Assembly (NCBI GenBank): GCA_025399215.1
Contig: MU621192.1
Span: forward strand, 1 to 56,023
Direction: 5' to 3'
DNA length: 56,023 nucleotides
Source of the DNA: Globomyces pollinis-pini
Lineage: Eukaryota; Chytridiomycota; Chytridiomycetes; Rhizophydiales; Globomycetaceae
Under the pieces are notes generated by a model. The model did no database searches. It was not told where the DNA came from and was given only the letters and a program-made list of their open reading frames with translations. The translations under genes were made by a program, and so were the position numbers. Positions 10,930-21,616 of this stretch are shown here, one piece after another. Position 1 is the first letter of the stretch. Every line of letters starts with the position of its first letter.

Positions 10930-11380
10930 AGAGAGTTCCACTTTCTAATCCGTTTAACTGAGTTTTTTCATATCTTAATAATCATGTTCATAATTCGATT
11001 ATTCTAAACCCCCTAGTTAAGGCTTTCAGTAGGAATCAATTAAGTTGGTTTACTAATAGATGCTCCTAATTGAAGCAAAATTTGTTTATTTCCGTTAACT
11101 TGAATACAAAATAGCTTTCCAATGGTATGAAACGACTTGGGAAGGTAACAAGGATTGGGTCCATTCGCGTCCACCCTCTGTAGACCTATGAGCCATTTAA
11201 TAACATCAAGCACAACCTAAAGCACCGAAATATATTACTATTGTCACAAAGAATGCCAACGTAATCGTTGGTCGGAAATCTACGGAAAACGGAAAATTTC
11301 AATGTGATGATGCTGATCAACTGATCATGATGAAAAGCCTATAAATTGTAAATTGGGTCCATAATTTCTTATCTAAAATA
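10930..11380. other. Intergenic, with a possible small spliced ORF
   Basis: Between the complex I stop and the first Cys-rich mini-gene. On +, about 11113-11342 can be read as FQWYETTWEA joined over a ~64-nt putative intron to QPKAPKYITIVTKNANVIVG, and on to a stop near 11342. The join is in frame and the intron has a plausible branch point, but no start codon is evident and I recognise no family. Treat as a candidate only. Confidence 0.25.
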
Positions 11381-11531
11381 ATGTGTCAAAAAACTGAATG
11401 GTAATCGAATCGGTTTAATAATCTATAGTGCAACCTGCAAGAAACCTACCTGGAAAGGATGTGGTCAACATATTGAACAAGCTTTAGCTGGCGTTCCTGT
11501 TGCTGATAGATGTCAATGTCCTAGGAAATAA
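11381..11531 (+). CDS. Cys-rich ~40-residue protein, copy 1
   Basis: Two-exon mini-gene with a 28-nt intron at 11401-11428. Product: MCQKTECATCKKPTWKGCGQ then HIEQALAGVPVADRCQCPRK-stop. Seven Cys and one His in C-x5-C-x2-C-x7-C pattern suggest a small metal-binding (probably zinc) protein. Similar short C..C-KxTW-GCG-HIEQALAGVP proteins are widespread in fungi, plants and bacteria, but I know no function for them. The coding exons are too short to show as long open frames. Two further copies follow at 11907 and 12370 with the intron in the same codon, so the triplet arose by tandem duplication. Confidence 0.85.
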
Positions 11532-11906
11532 GTGATCTGAAATAAATCTTGATTTCAAACGTAATATGTAGTTCATTGTAGTAGTTCAATGTAATTTCTC
11601 ACACTAAAACTGTACAATTTATAGTGTCTATTGATTAAGAGTTGTACAATTTACAGTGTCTATACGTCGATACGTCTGGTATCGCATAATATTGCAGTTG
11701 ACTGAATGTAACTTAGCTACGGTTGTGTGTTTTTTTACCTACCCCACGCTTTTTACCTCCTCCCATGTTATTCACAACTTAGGTACAGTTAAGTCATCAG
11801 AGCTGATCTAATAGCTTGGCTTTAACTGAACTAACAGTTCCAATAGAAGGTAAAAAAGTACTTCATTTGGGCCATTCATGGTAGGTGATAATTTTTCCAT
11901 AACAAA
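11532..11906. other. Intergenic between Cys-rich copies 1 and 2
   Basis: AT-rich spacer with an imperfect local repeat: a gtacaattta(t/c)agtgtctat string appears near 11605 and again near 11643. No coding signal was seen. Confidence 0.5.
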
Positions 11907-12163
11907 ATGTGTCAGAAAGTAGAATGGTAAACCAAATATTATTAAACATCAGTGCAACCTGCAACAAACCTACTTGGAGAGGATGTGGTCAGCATATTGA
12001 ACAAACACTTGCTGGTATTCCTGCGAGTGATAGATGCCAATGTCCTCGAAGGTAAAACTGAAACCTATACTAATATCTTAGCTTCCTTGCAGATAATGCT
12101 ATGTTTCTGGCACTTGGTTTAGTCGTCTTTGCTTACATAGTAATGACATTACAAAATCATTAA
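11907..12163 (+). CDS. Cys-rich protein copy 2, with possible spliced membrane-anchor exon
   Basis: Exon 1 (MCQKVE) and a 26-nt intron (11927-11952) lead to CATCNKPTWRGCGQHIEQTL, then AGIPASDRCQCPRR and a stop at 12053-12055. The last codons contain AG|GTAAAA. Splicing from 12052 to the acceptor at 12081 (30 nt, with TACTAAT before the AG) stays in frame and adds SFLADNAMFLALGLVVFAY then IVMTLQNH-stop at 12161-12163, a single hydrophobic segment. That tail matches the end of the neighbouring tail-anchored gene at 12878 (both end LQNH). So the locus may give soluble and membrane-anchored forms, or a fusion. Copies 1 and 3 have no such downstream exon. Splicing is inferred. Confidence 0.75.
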
Positions 12164-12369
12164 AAATTCCAATTTAAATCATAAAACTTGCTTTATCTTG
12201 TACATGCAATGAATTGATTTGTAGACATATCGTGCACATGTTTACTATCACAGAAGTCAATGGCTATCTGTTCAATGTTTCTTTCATCTTGACTGCACTT
12301 GTAAATAAAGCCTCATGATGAGTCAAGGTTTGACTCATGGATGTTGGAGGTTCCGTTTTTTTGTCCAAA

Positions 12370-12520
12370 ATGTGTCAAAAAACTGAATGGTAAAATAAAG
12401 CTTCTGATTCATCTTAGCCCAACGTGTAAAAAACCTACCTGGAAAGGATGTGGTCAGCATATCGAACAAGCGTTAGCTGGTGTGCCTGTTGCTGACAGAT
12501 GTCAATGTCCTAGAAAGTAA
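12370..12520 (+). CDS. Cys-rich ~40-residue protein, copy 3
   Basis: Exon 1 MCQKTE, a 28-nt intron at 12390-12417, then CPTCKKPTWKGCGQHIEQAL and AGVPVADRCQCPRK-stop at 12518-12520. It differs from copy 1 at one residue (P for A after the first intron), although the DNA differs at many third positions. Selection on the protein is therefore likely. Upstream of the ATG, all three copies share an ...aaaatgtgtca context. Probably a small metal-binding protein of unknown role. Confidence 0.85.
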
Positions 12521-12877
12521 GGATTTTGAATAAACTGCATTCTCATTCAGTACGTTTCCCTTTAATGAATGTCTAAAAAGTATCCTGAAATGAATTAGAT
12601 CAGTCATTAAGGCTTGACTGAATGATATCTAGTCCAGACTTCCAGCTAAATACATGTAATCATCTTTCTGGTTACAGTTTTCTTTCCAATTTAAATCTGA
12701 CATATTTCACTTGTAAAGTATTCCCAAAGAGAATCAATTGGACACCATCCAAGTATAAAAAATATTTGAATGAGTTGCCCAGTTTGGAGTTGTTTTGAAA
12801 GCGCATGGTGAAGTTTCAACGTCACACCAAATGAAAAGGGGGACCTTTGACTGTATTTCTTTACAAATTTAAAAACA
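12521..12877. other. Intergenic between Cys-rich copy 3 and tail-anchored gene
   Basis: AT-rich spacer, presumably holding the promoter of the gene at 12878. No coding signal was seen. Confidence 0.4.
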
Positions 12878-13075
12878 ATGAGAAGAGACGTTCATGGAAA
12901 GGAGGGTACAAATAGCCAACAACGATTGAATACAATCAAACATTCTGAAGAACCTGTTTCCACTAAAAAAACAGTTAAACGTGGACAAGGTGAAATGGAT
13001 AACACTGTCTTTTACTTCTTGGCTATTTGCTTTGCTATATTTGCTTACTTGCCTGTTGCATTACAAAACCATTAA
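12878..13075 (+). CDS. Small tail-anchored membrane protein, RAMP4/SERP1-like
   Basis: Sixty-five residues, one exon. A basic polar N-terminal part (NSQQRLNTIKHSE, TKKTVKRGQG) is followed by a single C-terminal hydrophobic segment, TVFYFLAICFAIFAYLPVAL, and the end QNH. This layout (QR-containing start, K/R-rich middle, C-terminal anchor) resembles RAMP4/SERP1/Ysy6 proteins of the ER translocon. Length also agrees. Sequence similarity is weak by eye, so the name is tentative. The C-terminal segment is paralogous to the optional last exon of the Cys-rich gene at 11907. Confidence 0.6.
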   Translation: MRRDVHGKEGTNSQQRLNTIKHSEEPVSTKKTVKRGQGEMDNTVFYFLAICFAIFAYLPVALQNH

Positions 13076-13298
13076 TTCTTCATTCTTGGTTACTATTTCA
13101 TTACTTCTTTAATAAACTTGAATTGCAATTATGTAAAATACTTTAGGTCCTAGTTAGTCTTGTAATTGAGATACAAGCTTCATTTTATAATTTATATACT
13201 TACACATTAGTTTGACTGAGCATATAAATCGCTTTATGAATGAACACGTTAAAGAGAAAGATTGTGCATGCAAATAGGAATTTTATATTGAAGCTTAA

Positions 13299-15982
13299 TT
13301 AGAAATAGTCTTGATAGGGTCGTAAATGTCTCCATAAATCATGTTGAATATCTGCACTATCAAAATCCAAACTTTCGAATAGATCATACATTTTCAATAC
13401 CAATAAGTCTCTGGATTTATCAGTATCTAATCTTGGAATTGGATCACCATTTAATATCGAGTTGGAAATGGATGTTGCTTTTAGTTAGATAAAGGTGGAA
13501 TTGATACCTCGATTAAGAATCTTGGTTGACAATCCAGCCTTGGATGCACAAAGTATTCCTAATGAAGATTGACATTGTCCTGCTTGGATTTGGTAAAGAA
13601 ATTCTGTCTCTGTTCCCACAGTCGATATGGCTAATGTAAAAAACCAAAGGTTGGGAAGGTTTTCCAACAAGTTAAACATTGATATTTCTTTCCATTAGAT
13701 AAAAACACATACCATGGAAGTGAGTACAAGCAATTAGTTTTGTTCTACCACATAAATGTTTGATAATTGCACAAAACAATCCAATACCATCTTTTTTTGT
13801 TAAACAAATCTTAATGCAAACCAGAAGGGATAGTTCCTTTGCCAAATTCATCCATTATAACAAGGCTTTTAGGGGTACTATCGAATATACAAGCTCTAGC
13901 TTGATTCAAATCGTGGTAAAATGAAGATTGATTCGAAAGAACTGATGAACTGGCACTTAACCTGACCAAAATCTTGTCTGTGATCCCAATAATAGCTTTA
14001 TCACACGGTACAAAAGAACCCAAATGAGCCATAAATACTATTAATGCAACCTTTTGTTTAATAAATTTTTTATCGTACTTGTTGTAGATAGACTGATTTT
14101 CCGGAGGAGTTTGGCCCGGTAATGATCAAAGATTTAAATAAGTTTCTATTTTCATTTCCTTCACCTATTTCCACGTCATTTGCAATGAAATTGTTGTCCA
14201 AATGTCGTTCTACAATAGGATGCCTGTCATTAAAAACAATAGTGAGCTACCTGGATTTTTCCAATAGAATGCAATTATCATGGACCATTTCTGGTTTGCA
14301 ATAACCAAAGTTTCCGGCAACAAAGGATAACGAAACAATGCTAAAAATAAATATTAATAGGTAGTCACCAATCCAATTCTGCTAATCGTTTTGATATCGA
14401 AATAAGTTGATGGTAATGTTCAAATATTTCATCACGTAACACCTGCAATAATTCCAATTCTAAATCGACAATGTTGGAATGAATATCTCCAAATTGTGCA
14501 TCTAAATCTGTTTTATAAAAATCAAAGATTGAACTTACCAAACATAACTTCATTTTTATAAAACCCTCTATTTTGATCCATGAACTGAAATGTTAGACCA
14601 TCTATCTCAAAAGCGTCTTTTAAATCGGTAGGAAACCCAATTGAAATTAAGAATCCTAGCTAAGCATAATTTAAGATGTATAAACAGATACCTGAGGATA
14701 GTACAACAAATTAAATTCCGATGCTGGTATTGTAGGTAACTGTAAGTTATCTGCCAACTCTGACTATAATCTTCATCAATGTTTATTGGATATTTACCAA
14801 AAATGAATCTAATCCTTGGTAAAATCTTTTCATTTCATCTAGAGTAACATCAACATTAGACTTGATGGTTATCCTATCTGACTCTGGAGACTGAAAGTCA
14901 ATCTAATTGATGAGATTTATAAATATTTTCAAACTCTGAAATCAACTGCTTGATAGAGACGATTAAGAATTGTTTGAATAGACTCTAATTGAAAAAATTG
15001 CAACAATTCAAAGTCAGTGGAAGACACGTCCATGAATATACTACATATTTTGATTGTGCTTGAAAGGAACTGGTTGATATTAATAAATTGAATCACTTAC
15101 CTTATAAAATAATTTCCAATCAGATGGATTGTTTTTCATACGAATTCGACTCATCAACATCTAACTAAATAAAATCAGTTATCAATACCGGTAAATTAGG
15201 AGTATCAGATAAGTGTCTCTGTAGTTCTTTAATCAAATGATTGTTATGTGGATGATTGAAAAATGATATTAAACTTTGTCTGGATTGAATATCGTTTAAA
15301 TTCTGTAATGGCTTCATAAACCAAGATTTCATTAACTGATTCCCTACCGGAGATTTTGTTTGATTCAATAATTCTAATCTTAACATTGATTCGATTACGA
15401 AATAAACTTGAATGATCTCTTTCCTTGTTTGAGTGCATATTTGGATGAGCTAGAATTTAATAATTCTAAATTACATTTCTTGTTAAAGATTGAGAGAGAA
15501 CAATAGGTTTCAGCAGATAGTTGCATGTGGAAATTTAAATGTATGACTTCACATTGGTGTATATCCAGTTGATCCAAGTCTGTTAAATGCGCTAGTATTG
15601 CTCCAGCACTAGCAATAGATACACAATTTTCATTTACATTCAAGAGAGAGTCAATATGAGATTGAATATTCAAAACAGTCGAACCAAGATTTTGAATTTT
15701 TTGTAAAGAATTAGAGAATTTGAAATCCAATGCTGAACGAAGTTCCATAGTAAATGGACTTGTCAAATCATTCTGACCATTGACAGCATCCCTGATGGTT
15801 TGGTCTGAACGTGATGAAAGTAAGATAAAAGCCGGTTGGGTTTGGAGTCGAATGAGTGAGACTATCTTTACTAAATCTTGTTGTTCGGTGATAGAGATGG
15901 GAAACATAAGCGAGAGTACATGGTCTGAGTAGTAGGAAATCCCCAATTGGTTTTGATGGATTTCAAAACTCACGATGGACAT
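13299..15982 (-). CDS. MSH5: Meiotic MutS homologue MSH5
   Basis: MSH4-MSH5 clamp component stabilising meiotic crossover intermediates. Start ATG at 15982 ([20 protein letters not shown]). Middle: [29 protein letters not shown] and [10 protein letters not shown], the lever/core of MutS. ATPase: Walker A GPNSSGKS in [16 protein letters not shown], then after a 28-nt intron [19 protein letters not shown] and the signature [12 protein letters not shown]. Walker B is [11 protein letters not shown]; the DEFGKGT wording fits MSH5 better than MSH4 or MSH2-6. No N-terminal mismatch-recognition domain is visible, as expected for MSH5. About a dozen short introns. C-terminus [18 protein letters not shown] at 13299. 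Confidence 0.92.
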
Positions 15983-16066
15983 TGAAAAAGTTAAAAATGG
16001 GCTGAAAAGCTTATACGTTTTTATGGTTTATTAGGGTCTATTAATCAGTAAAATTGGCGAGTTTTA

Positions 16067-18070
16067 TCAAAAAGCAATCAAACTGATGATGATATTACCA
16101 ACTGTAACAACACTTGTCACAATAAGAACGACCCACGCGACGTGAATCCCTTGAATGAAAGGGACCCATTTTGGAACAGTTCTAAATGCAGGTACTTTCC
16201 AATCTTTGATGGCTGGTAATGTAGAAGCAGTAGATATCATCGTTGCATTAGACACCACCGAAGCAGTAGACTTGCGTCTTTGGGAAACAATATTGTCTGG
16301 TGCCAACAAACCATCATCAATTGGAACTGGGGAGTTGATATCATTTTTCTCTCTTTTCTCAAAGGATACCCGTAGTTCAATCTTTGGTGAATTGGCATTT
16401 TCAATCACTTCCGTTTCATTCTCTGCCATTTCCACATCTGATTGCACATCTTCCATATCTGGATCTGGAACATCTTTTTCTAGCCAATCTGGGTGCATTT
16501 CATCAATAACTTCCTGCTGTTCAAGTTTTCCATTCCGTAATTTTTCAGCAATGTGTTTGGTGATATGATGAGATCGCTCATGAATTTTTAGTAATAGCTT
16601 CAGTTGATTTTCATTCAGAGTTCTATGACTGTTATATTCCTTTCTGAACTTCCTGCATTGAATGTACAATAATACCGGAAGTAGGTAAGATGCAGGCGAT
16701 ACAAAAACGGTGGATGTCCAGTTTTGAACAATTGGTAGTAAATTTCCAGTTTGAATTGGTATACAAAGCATCCAAGGTAAAATGAATCCCAAGAAAATTC
16801 CAAGCTCTAATTGTTAAATATTCTTTTTTCAAACTTACTTTCACCAACAACTTCATTTTGTACCAAATTATCACGAGAAATAATGAAATTCACTGGAATC
16901 GAAGGTAAAAGGAAAACAAAGCAAAACAAATAGTAAGTAACTGTTACAGGAACTCTAGGTGTCCCTATTTGTGCAATAACTGCCAGTGCATTGGGATTGC
17001 TGCCATCAAATCCAAGTCCAACTAAATTGATGTTTAGTTTGATAACAATTCTTACTAATAAATCCTAATGACACGAAGAAAACAGTTACAATAGACATGG
17101 AAATCCAAACAGTTCGTTGAATGTTTAAATCTTTATGTTTGATGTTGATCCAACTAGGAATAATAACTGTAAGCGCCATGTTCAGCATAATTGTTCCCAA
17201 TACATTCCCATAAGAACTGAAAGAGGTATCCGTAGGATTCAATCGTTTGAAATCAATATTGTTTGCAAAAGAAGAGTAAATCCATTGCATACACATCATC
17301 ACAGAAAGCGCAAAGGAAACTTTAAAGTGTTAATTGATATGATATTTACCATATTGGATACCAATGTTATCATCCAAATTAGTGTGTAGTAAAGGCCCGC
17401 ATAAAACTAACACAATCTAATATTAATAAAGAATAATTACCAAGATACCAAACGTGAAAAACATAAATTGATCACCAAACGGTGATAGTTTGTCACCATG
17501 TGTAGAAACACAATACCAACCAGAATTCTCCCCACCAAGGGCTACTCCACAAGTTTTACCGAGAATATCAACCAGCATATTATCGATGGATTGCGAGCAC
17601 AAGATGATACCTTGAATGGATTGGCAATGTAACGCGAAGTACAAGAAAAATTGTGATATATAATGCATTGGCTTTCCAAAATAGAAATTGATCATTGTAG
17701 CATATTCCACATCTCCTTGGAAGTCTTTATTTCCAGGTATTGCTTGCATGGCTTCAATAACAAACAATACAGAGAAAGTGGATATGATAAAAAAGAGTAG
17801 GAAACTCGCCAAAGAGAATATCCAACCTGGATTTTGAAAAGCATTTGGAGTGAATGGAATTGCAGGACCAGTTGCTGCCTAAAAACTTAAACCATCGAAT
17901 GCTTTACATTGAACAGTAATGCTAGTGCACCAATAAAACCTATCTTCTTTGCAGAACTTAGCTAAAAATCAGAAGCCAATAAACCTAACCTTTTGATATG
18001 TTCTTCCCATAAAGTAAAACCGTAATGGTGTTTAATACGGACCCAAAGTATGTGGCTCCTTAACAACCAT
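16067..18070 (-). CDS. Multi-pass membrane transporter, amino acid/auxin permease-like
   Basis: About eleven hydrophobic segments in several exons: KIGFIGALALLFNAATGPA, ASFLLFFIISTFSVLFVIEA, MFFTFGILVIILY, VLGTIMLNMALTVIIPSW, TVFFVSLGF, TYYLFCFVFLLPSIPVNFI, FLGFILPWMLCIPI and a last one at WVVLIVTSVVTVGNIIISL. The GPAIPFTP turn after TM1 and the IPVNFIISRDNL turn resemble amino acid/auxin permease (AAAP) proteins. A ~150-residue cytoplasmic acidic insert (EMHPDWLEKDVPDPDMEDVQ) precedes the last TM, which is unusual. The 5' end is uncertain: ATG at 18070 (MVVKEPHTLG) joins in frame over a ~40-nt intron, while a longer frame begins at 18153. Substrate unknown. Confidence 0.65.
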
Positions 18071-18283
18071 CGCCCTAATTTACAACGTGAAGTAACATAA
18101 AAATTTAATTTAACAAATGATTTTATTAGGGTATTAAATGTACTTATTTGCATATGTAATGTATTGATTTGTATTAAAGTGTCTTAATTGTTGGATGGTA
18201 TTATTTGTTAACAGTCTTTCTCTTTTGGGTTGGGCATGTTGCACAAACTCCTCATTCTAGCACATACCACCTATTAACTATTA

Positions 18284-20182
18284 CTAATGGACATTTCTTG
18301 AAACATCATAAGATTCGTCTTTAATACGCGCTATTATAACACCTTTTGATGTAAAACATTTGAATTTTGATTGAACTGGTGCTTCTACGAATTGAAGTAG
18401 TGCATGTTGAGGTGTTTCTTGATAAATATTACACATGCGACGAAATATTCCGATATCTCCCTTTATGGTTTTACAATCTAACATACCAACAAAATCTCCC
18501 TATAGATTAAAATAACATTATTTACTAAATGAACTTCAGCTCTGCCATCCGTAAATTTGATATCGGTCAATTGTCCTTGTTTTCCAGTCAAATCATGTTC
18601 AATTGATGCATTATTGCAAACAATAATGTATGCATTATAATGCTCAATATTGGTATTGATTTTGGCGTAATCTGATTTGATCTGTATCACCCCAGATAAA
18701 TTAAACCCAGTGTCTTGCGATTCTCCAAAGTGTTCCAGTGATTGATTGGATATACTAGGATAATGGCATTCAGTGACACATTTTCCTTTCATTTTAATTT
18801 GAGCAGAGCATGATTGGATGGCTATCTTCATGCTTGATACGAATTGATTCAAATTTAATATTAATGAATCGGTCACAACGTTCATAAAATCCAAAAAGAG
18901 GTTCTATAATTAATCAATAAGTGAATAGTACATTTCCATGAAATACTGTATTCAAAACTACGATATCTAACAGATGTAATCGAGAATCCTAAAGTAAGAT
19001 AAAAATTGGCAAACATTGATAGTCAAAGCAGCCGAGTTTGAACAAATTCGTAAAATTTCTGAATTTACATCCTAATGAAGATTAAATTACTTTATAACCA
19101 TACAATTCCTTTTAGTACCAGCGACTTGGATGAGATTTTTATACACTTTCCATTTAGATGCTATTCATTAAAAATAGATCATATACCTCTAGATTCACGG
19201 AACCGCTTTTTTTTATTATTTCTATTACGTCGAAATGCAAGTTCTATTGAATGAAATAAGTAGACTTAATTACCTCCAAATTTATGTTCCCAATTTTTGC
19301 CCAAAGTTTACATTCAAGAATCTGAGCGTCCTAGTAATTTTTCAGAATTTTGAAATTATTACCACGATAGATACTGGTGCAGTAACAAAACTCCCATCAA
19401 ACGATTGGATTGTTGATTTCTAAAACGATGAGACAAAAAATAGTACATCGATAGATAGCGAGCAATCTGTACTTATTTTAAGATTTTTGCATTTGATATT
19501 CTAAGATTAGCAACACAAGCTAACATTTATAGCAATTGAACCAGATTTAGCAGAATTGTCTATGTAAATCTTATCGGCCTGTATATCCTTGATAGTCATG
19601 GATGAACGATCAGATTTAACGAAAATCTGTTCCACTTCTAGACCTTGCATATAAATATTTTGTATTGATTCCCATTTCAGTGCATGTAAGCGAATGTTGC
19701 CTTGATTGAATATGATAAAGCTATTTCCATTTATGTCTAATGTGAGTTTGTGTGAAGGTGGTATATAGAGGTTAATTTCAACAATCACTGGTGCATATTG
19801 AAATTCAGGAATAGAAGGTTCAAAAAATGTCATATCTGATCCAGTAGGATCATTCAACCACATGTTGAATACCTTTCCTTCTAATATTCGATAGCCCAAC
19901 TTTTTCAATGGTTGGTGTACATTGTTGTGTGAAAGTATTTTCAAAACACCTCTGAATGAGTCTTCAGAATCATGGAGTCTGAAAATAGTCTAATCATTTC
20001 ATTAATTGGATAACAATTACATATAAATTGGTTGAATGGTAACGAATGGTTTCAATAGGTTCAATAAAGGGTAAGTCGAATAATTTCCCTTCCTTCATTG
20101 GATTGGTTTTTGCCATATTCTGAAAAGCTTGTTTGACCAGCAGCAGCTTATCCCTGGAAAGCGAAGACCGAACATCCGACAT
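18284..20182 (-). CDS. Beta-solenoid repeat protein, paralogue R1 (one exon per coil)
   Basis: Start ATG at 20182 (MSDVRSSLSRDKLLLVKQ), no signal peptide. An N-terminal ~200-residue domain carries VIVEINLYIPPSHKLTLDI. Then a run of ~57-nt phase-0 exons, separated by 24-35 nt introns (about 19530 down to 18895), each encodes one 18-19 residue unit: DAQILECKLWAKIGNINLE, NLHFDVIEIIKKSGSVNLE, HLNGKCIKISSKSLVLKGI (19104-19160), DVNSEILRICSNSAALTIN. The pattern x-L-x5-I-x-x-x-S-G-x-I-x-L is that of DUF4097-like beta-helix proteins. A longer exon (FMNVVTDSLILNLNQF onward) and a C-terminal block with DCKTIKGDI and ETPQHALLQF finish it. Function unknown; DUF4097 likeness is by pattern only. Confidence 0.8.
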
Positions 20183-20492
20183 ATTAAAAGTGTGAACTTC
20201 AAATTGTTTGGTAATTGTTTCAAATACTTTTACTTGTTACAAAACTGCCGTGTTGATGTACATCCCTAATGCCTATTGGTTGGACATATGGGCAATAGAA
20301 ATTGAATATAGACGTATTCTAAGTAGACAGTCCAAAAAACCTGGACGCTAGAGTATAACCCAACGAAAAACAAGTACATACTCTTTGGGCATTTTGGGTT
20401 AAAATAGAATTCAATAGTAGATATATGAGTAAATTAGAAAAACAGTCTTTGTTACCAGATAAAACGCAAGGTACACTTCATAGTAAGGAAGA
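20183..20492. other. Spacer between R1 and GNAT gene
   Basis: Presumed R1 promoter region plus the 3' end of the GNAT gene. No coding signal, RNA gene or repeat was seen. Confidence 0.4.
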
Positions 20493-21365
20493 TTATTTAT
20501 TAGATGGATCACTTTCGAGCGATGGGGTAGGCTTCCTAGTCCATTCCGAGCATTGAAAGGCGGGCAAAAATCCCAATGATTCCCAAGTTTTGGCTGCAAC
20601 ATCATCCCATGCAACGGTTCCTGCATACAAATATCCAAGTTCTTTGCATTTATTGATTGCACAAGAAAGCATAGCACGATTCAAGCCTTTGCGACGATGA
20701 CCTTCAAGAACGCCAGAGCCTTGAATGACTGGGATATTATAGTGTAGTCTCAGTGTTAGGTATCCCACAACTTGACCTTCTGATGAATAGCAAAGGTAAT
20801 TTAGATCTCCTTTTTTGATCATGTCTTTCAGTGCGTATCGGAGGCGATCCAAATAATTTCCATTCATTGGGTATCCAAATATATCCGATTCCACTTTAAT
20901 TCGTTGTTCAAAAGACTTTTCATCATCAGACATTAATCGAATTTCATAACCTTCAAAAACCTTCTGATTGGAGTTGAGTACTGTAGAAATATCAAGCACT
21001 CGGATAACTTGAGTATGATGGAAAGGGTTTTTTATAAATCCAAGTTCAAGTAATAAATCCTCCTTGACATCAAAAGCCATTCCAACTGTGACATGAATCT
21101 CCAGGCTGGTATTGCTGGAAATGAGTTTTTTGAAATCAATAGCAATATCTCCGTCTCCAATATACTCAAAAACATCCAATCTTTTACCACTATATGACAA
21201 ACAAGTGTGAAAGGGTGGACTAATATTATAGCACTCTGGCTTTGTCAAGGTCATTGAAATTGTCTCGTCCCAAAACGTAGCTTTTTCTATTCCGGCTATT
21301 ATTCCATTCTGTTGCATAAAAAGAAAGTAAAGAAAATTGAATTGGTGCTTGTCTTTGAGAAGCAT
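20493..21365 (-). CDS. GNAT-family N-acetyltransferase
   Basis: About 290 residues, essentially one exon. The C-terminal half is a GNAT fold: GQVVGYLTLRLHY (strand), VIQGSGVLEGHRRKGLNRAM (motif A, with the acetyl-CoA pyrophosphate loop in HRRKGLN), LSCAINKCKELGYLYAG, and AAKTWESLGFLPAF (motif B). The N-terminal half (DFKKLISSNTSLEIHVTVGM, DVKEDLLLELGF) looks like a degenerate second GNAT-like domain, a common two-domain arrangement. The ATG at 21365 was used. A short hydrophobic start (FNFLYFLFM) may instead be a mis-joined exon. It sits between two beta-solenoid paralogues on the same strand; I cannot tell whether they are functionally linked. Substrate unknown. Confidence 0.8.
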   Translation of the reverse strand: MLLKDKHQFNFLYFLFMQQNGIIAGIEKATFWDETISMTLTKPECYNISPPFHTCLSYSGKRLDVFEYIGDGDIAIDFKKLISSNTSLEIHVTVGMAFDVKEDLLLELGFIKNPFHHTQVIRVLDISTVLNSNQKVFEGYEIRLMSDDEKSFEQRIKVESDIFGYPMNGNYLDRLRYALKDMIKKGDLNYLCYSSEGQVVGYLTLRLHYNIPVIQGSGVLEGHRRKGLNRAMLSCAINKCKELGYLYAGTVAWDDVAAKTWESLGFLPAFQCSEWTRKPTPSLESDPSNK

Positions 21366-21616
21366 TGATAACAACAGTTAAGATTTTAGAGTTGATATTT
21401 TAAATATGTACCGAATATTGTGTGTTGGAATCTGGGGTTCGCGTTAGTGCACTGGTGAATAAACTACCCACTGAAGTTTAGCCAAAAATATTCAAGCTCA
21501 TATGAATCACAGGTCCTTACTGCTTTAAAATTTTGAACTAAGTTGACAAATATACCATGAAGAATGAAAATACGAGGTATAAATTAAATATATAAAGTCC
21601 CATTCAGACCAACTAA

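Noticed and set aside
12094..12163. Tail-anchor sequence downstream of Cys-rich copy 2 as a broken duplicate of the gene at 12878
   Set aside because: Initially read as a pseudogene fragment, but a 30-nt intron with a good branch point joins it in frame to copy 2, so I report the splice instead; the pseudogene view remains the fallback.
16155..16568. Plus-strand Ser-rich open frame of 137 residues
   Set aside because: Mirror of the acidic/charged insert of the minus-strand transporter; the minus reading has TM segments on both sides in the same frame.
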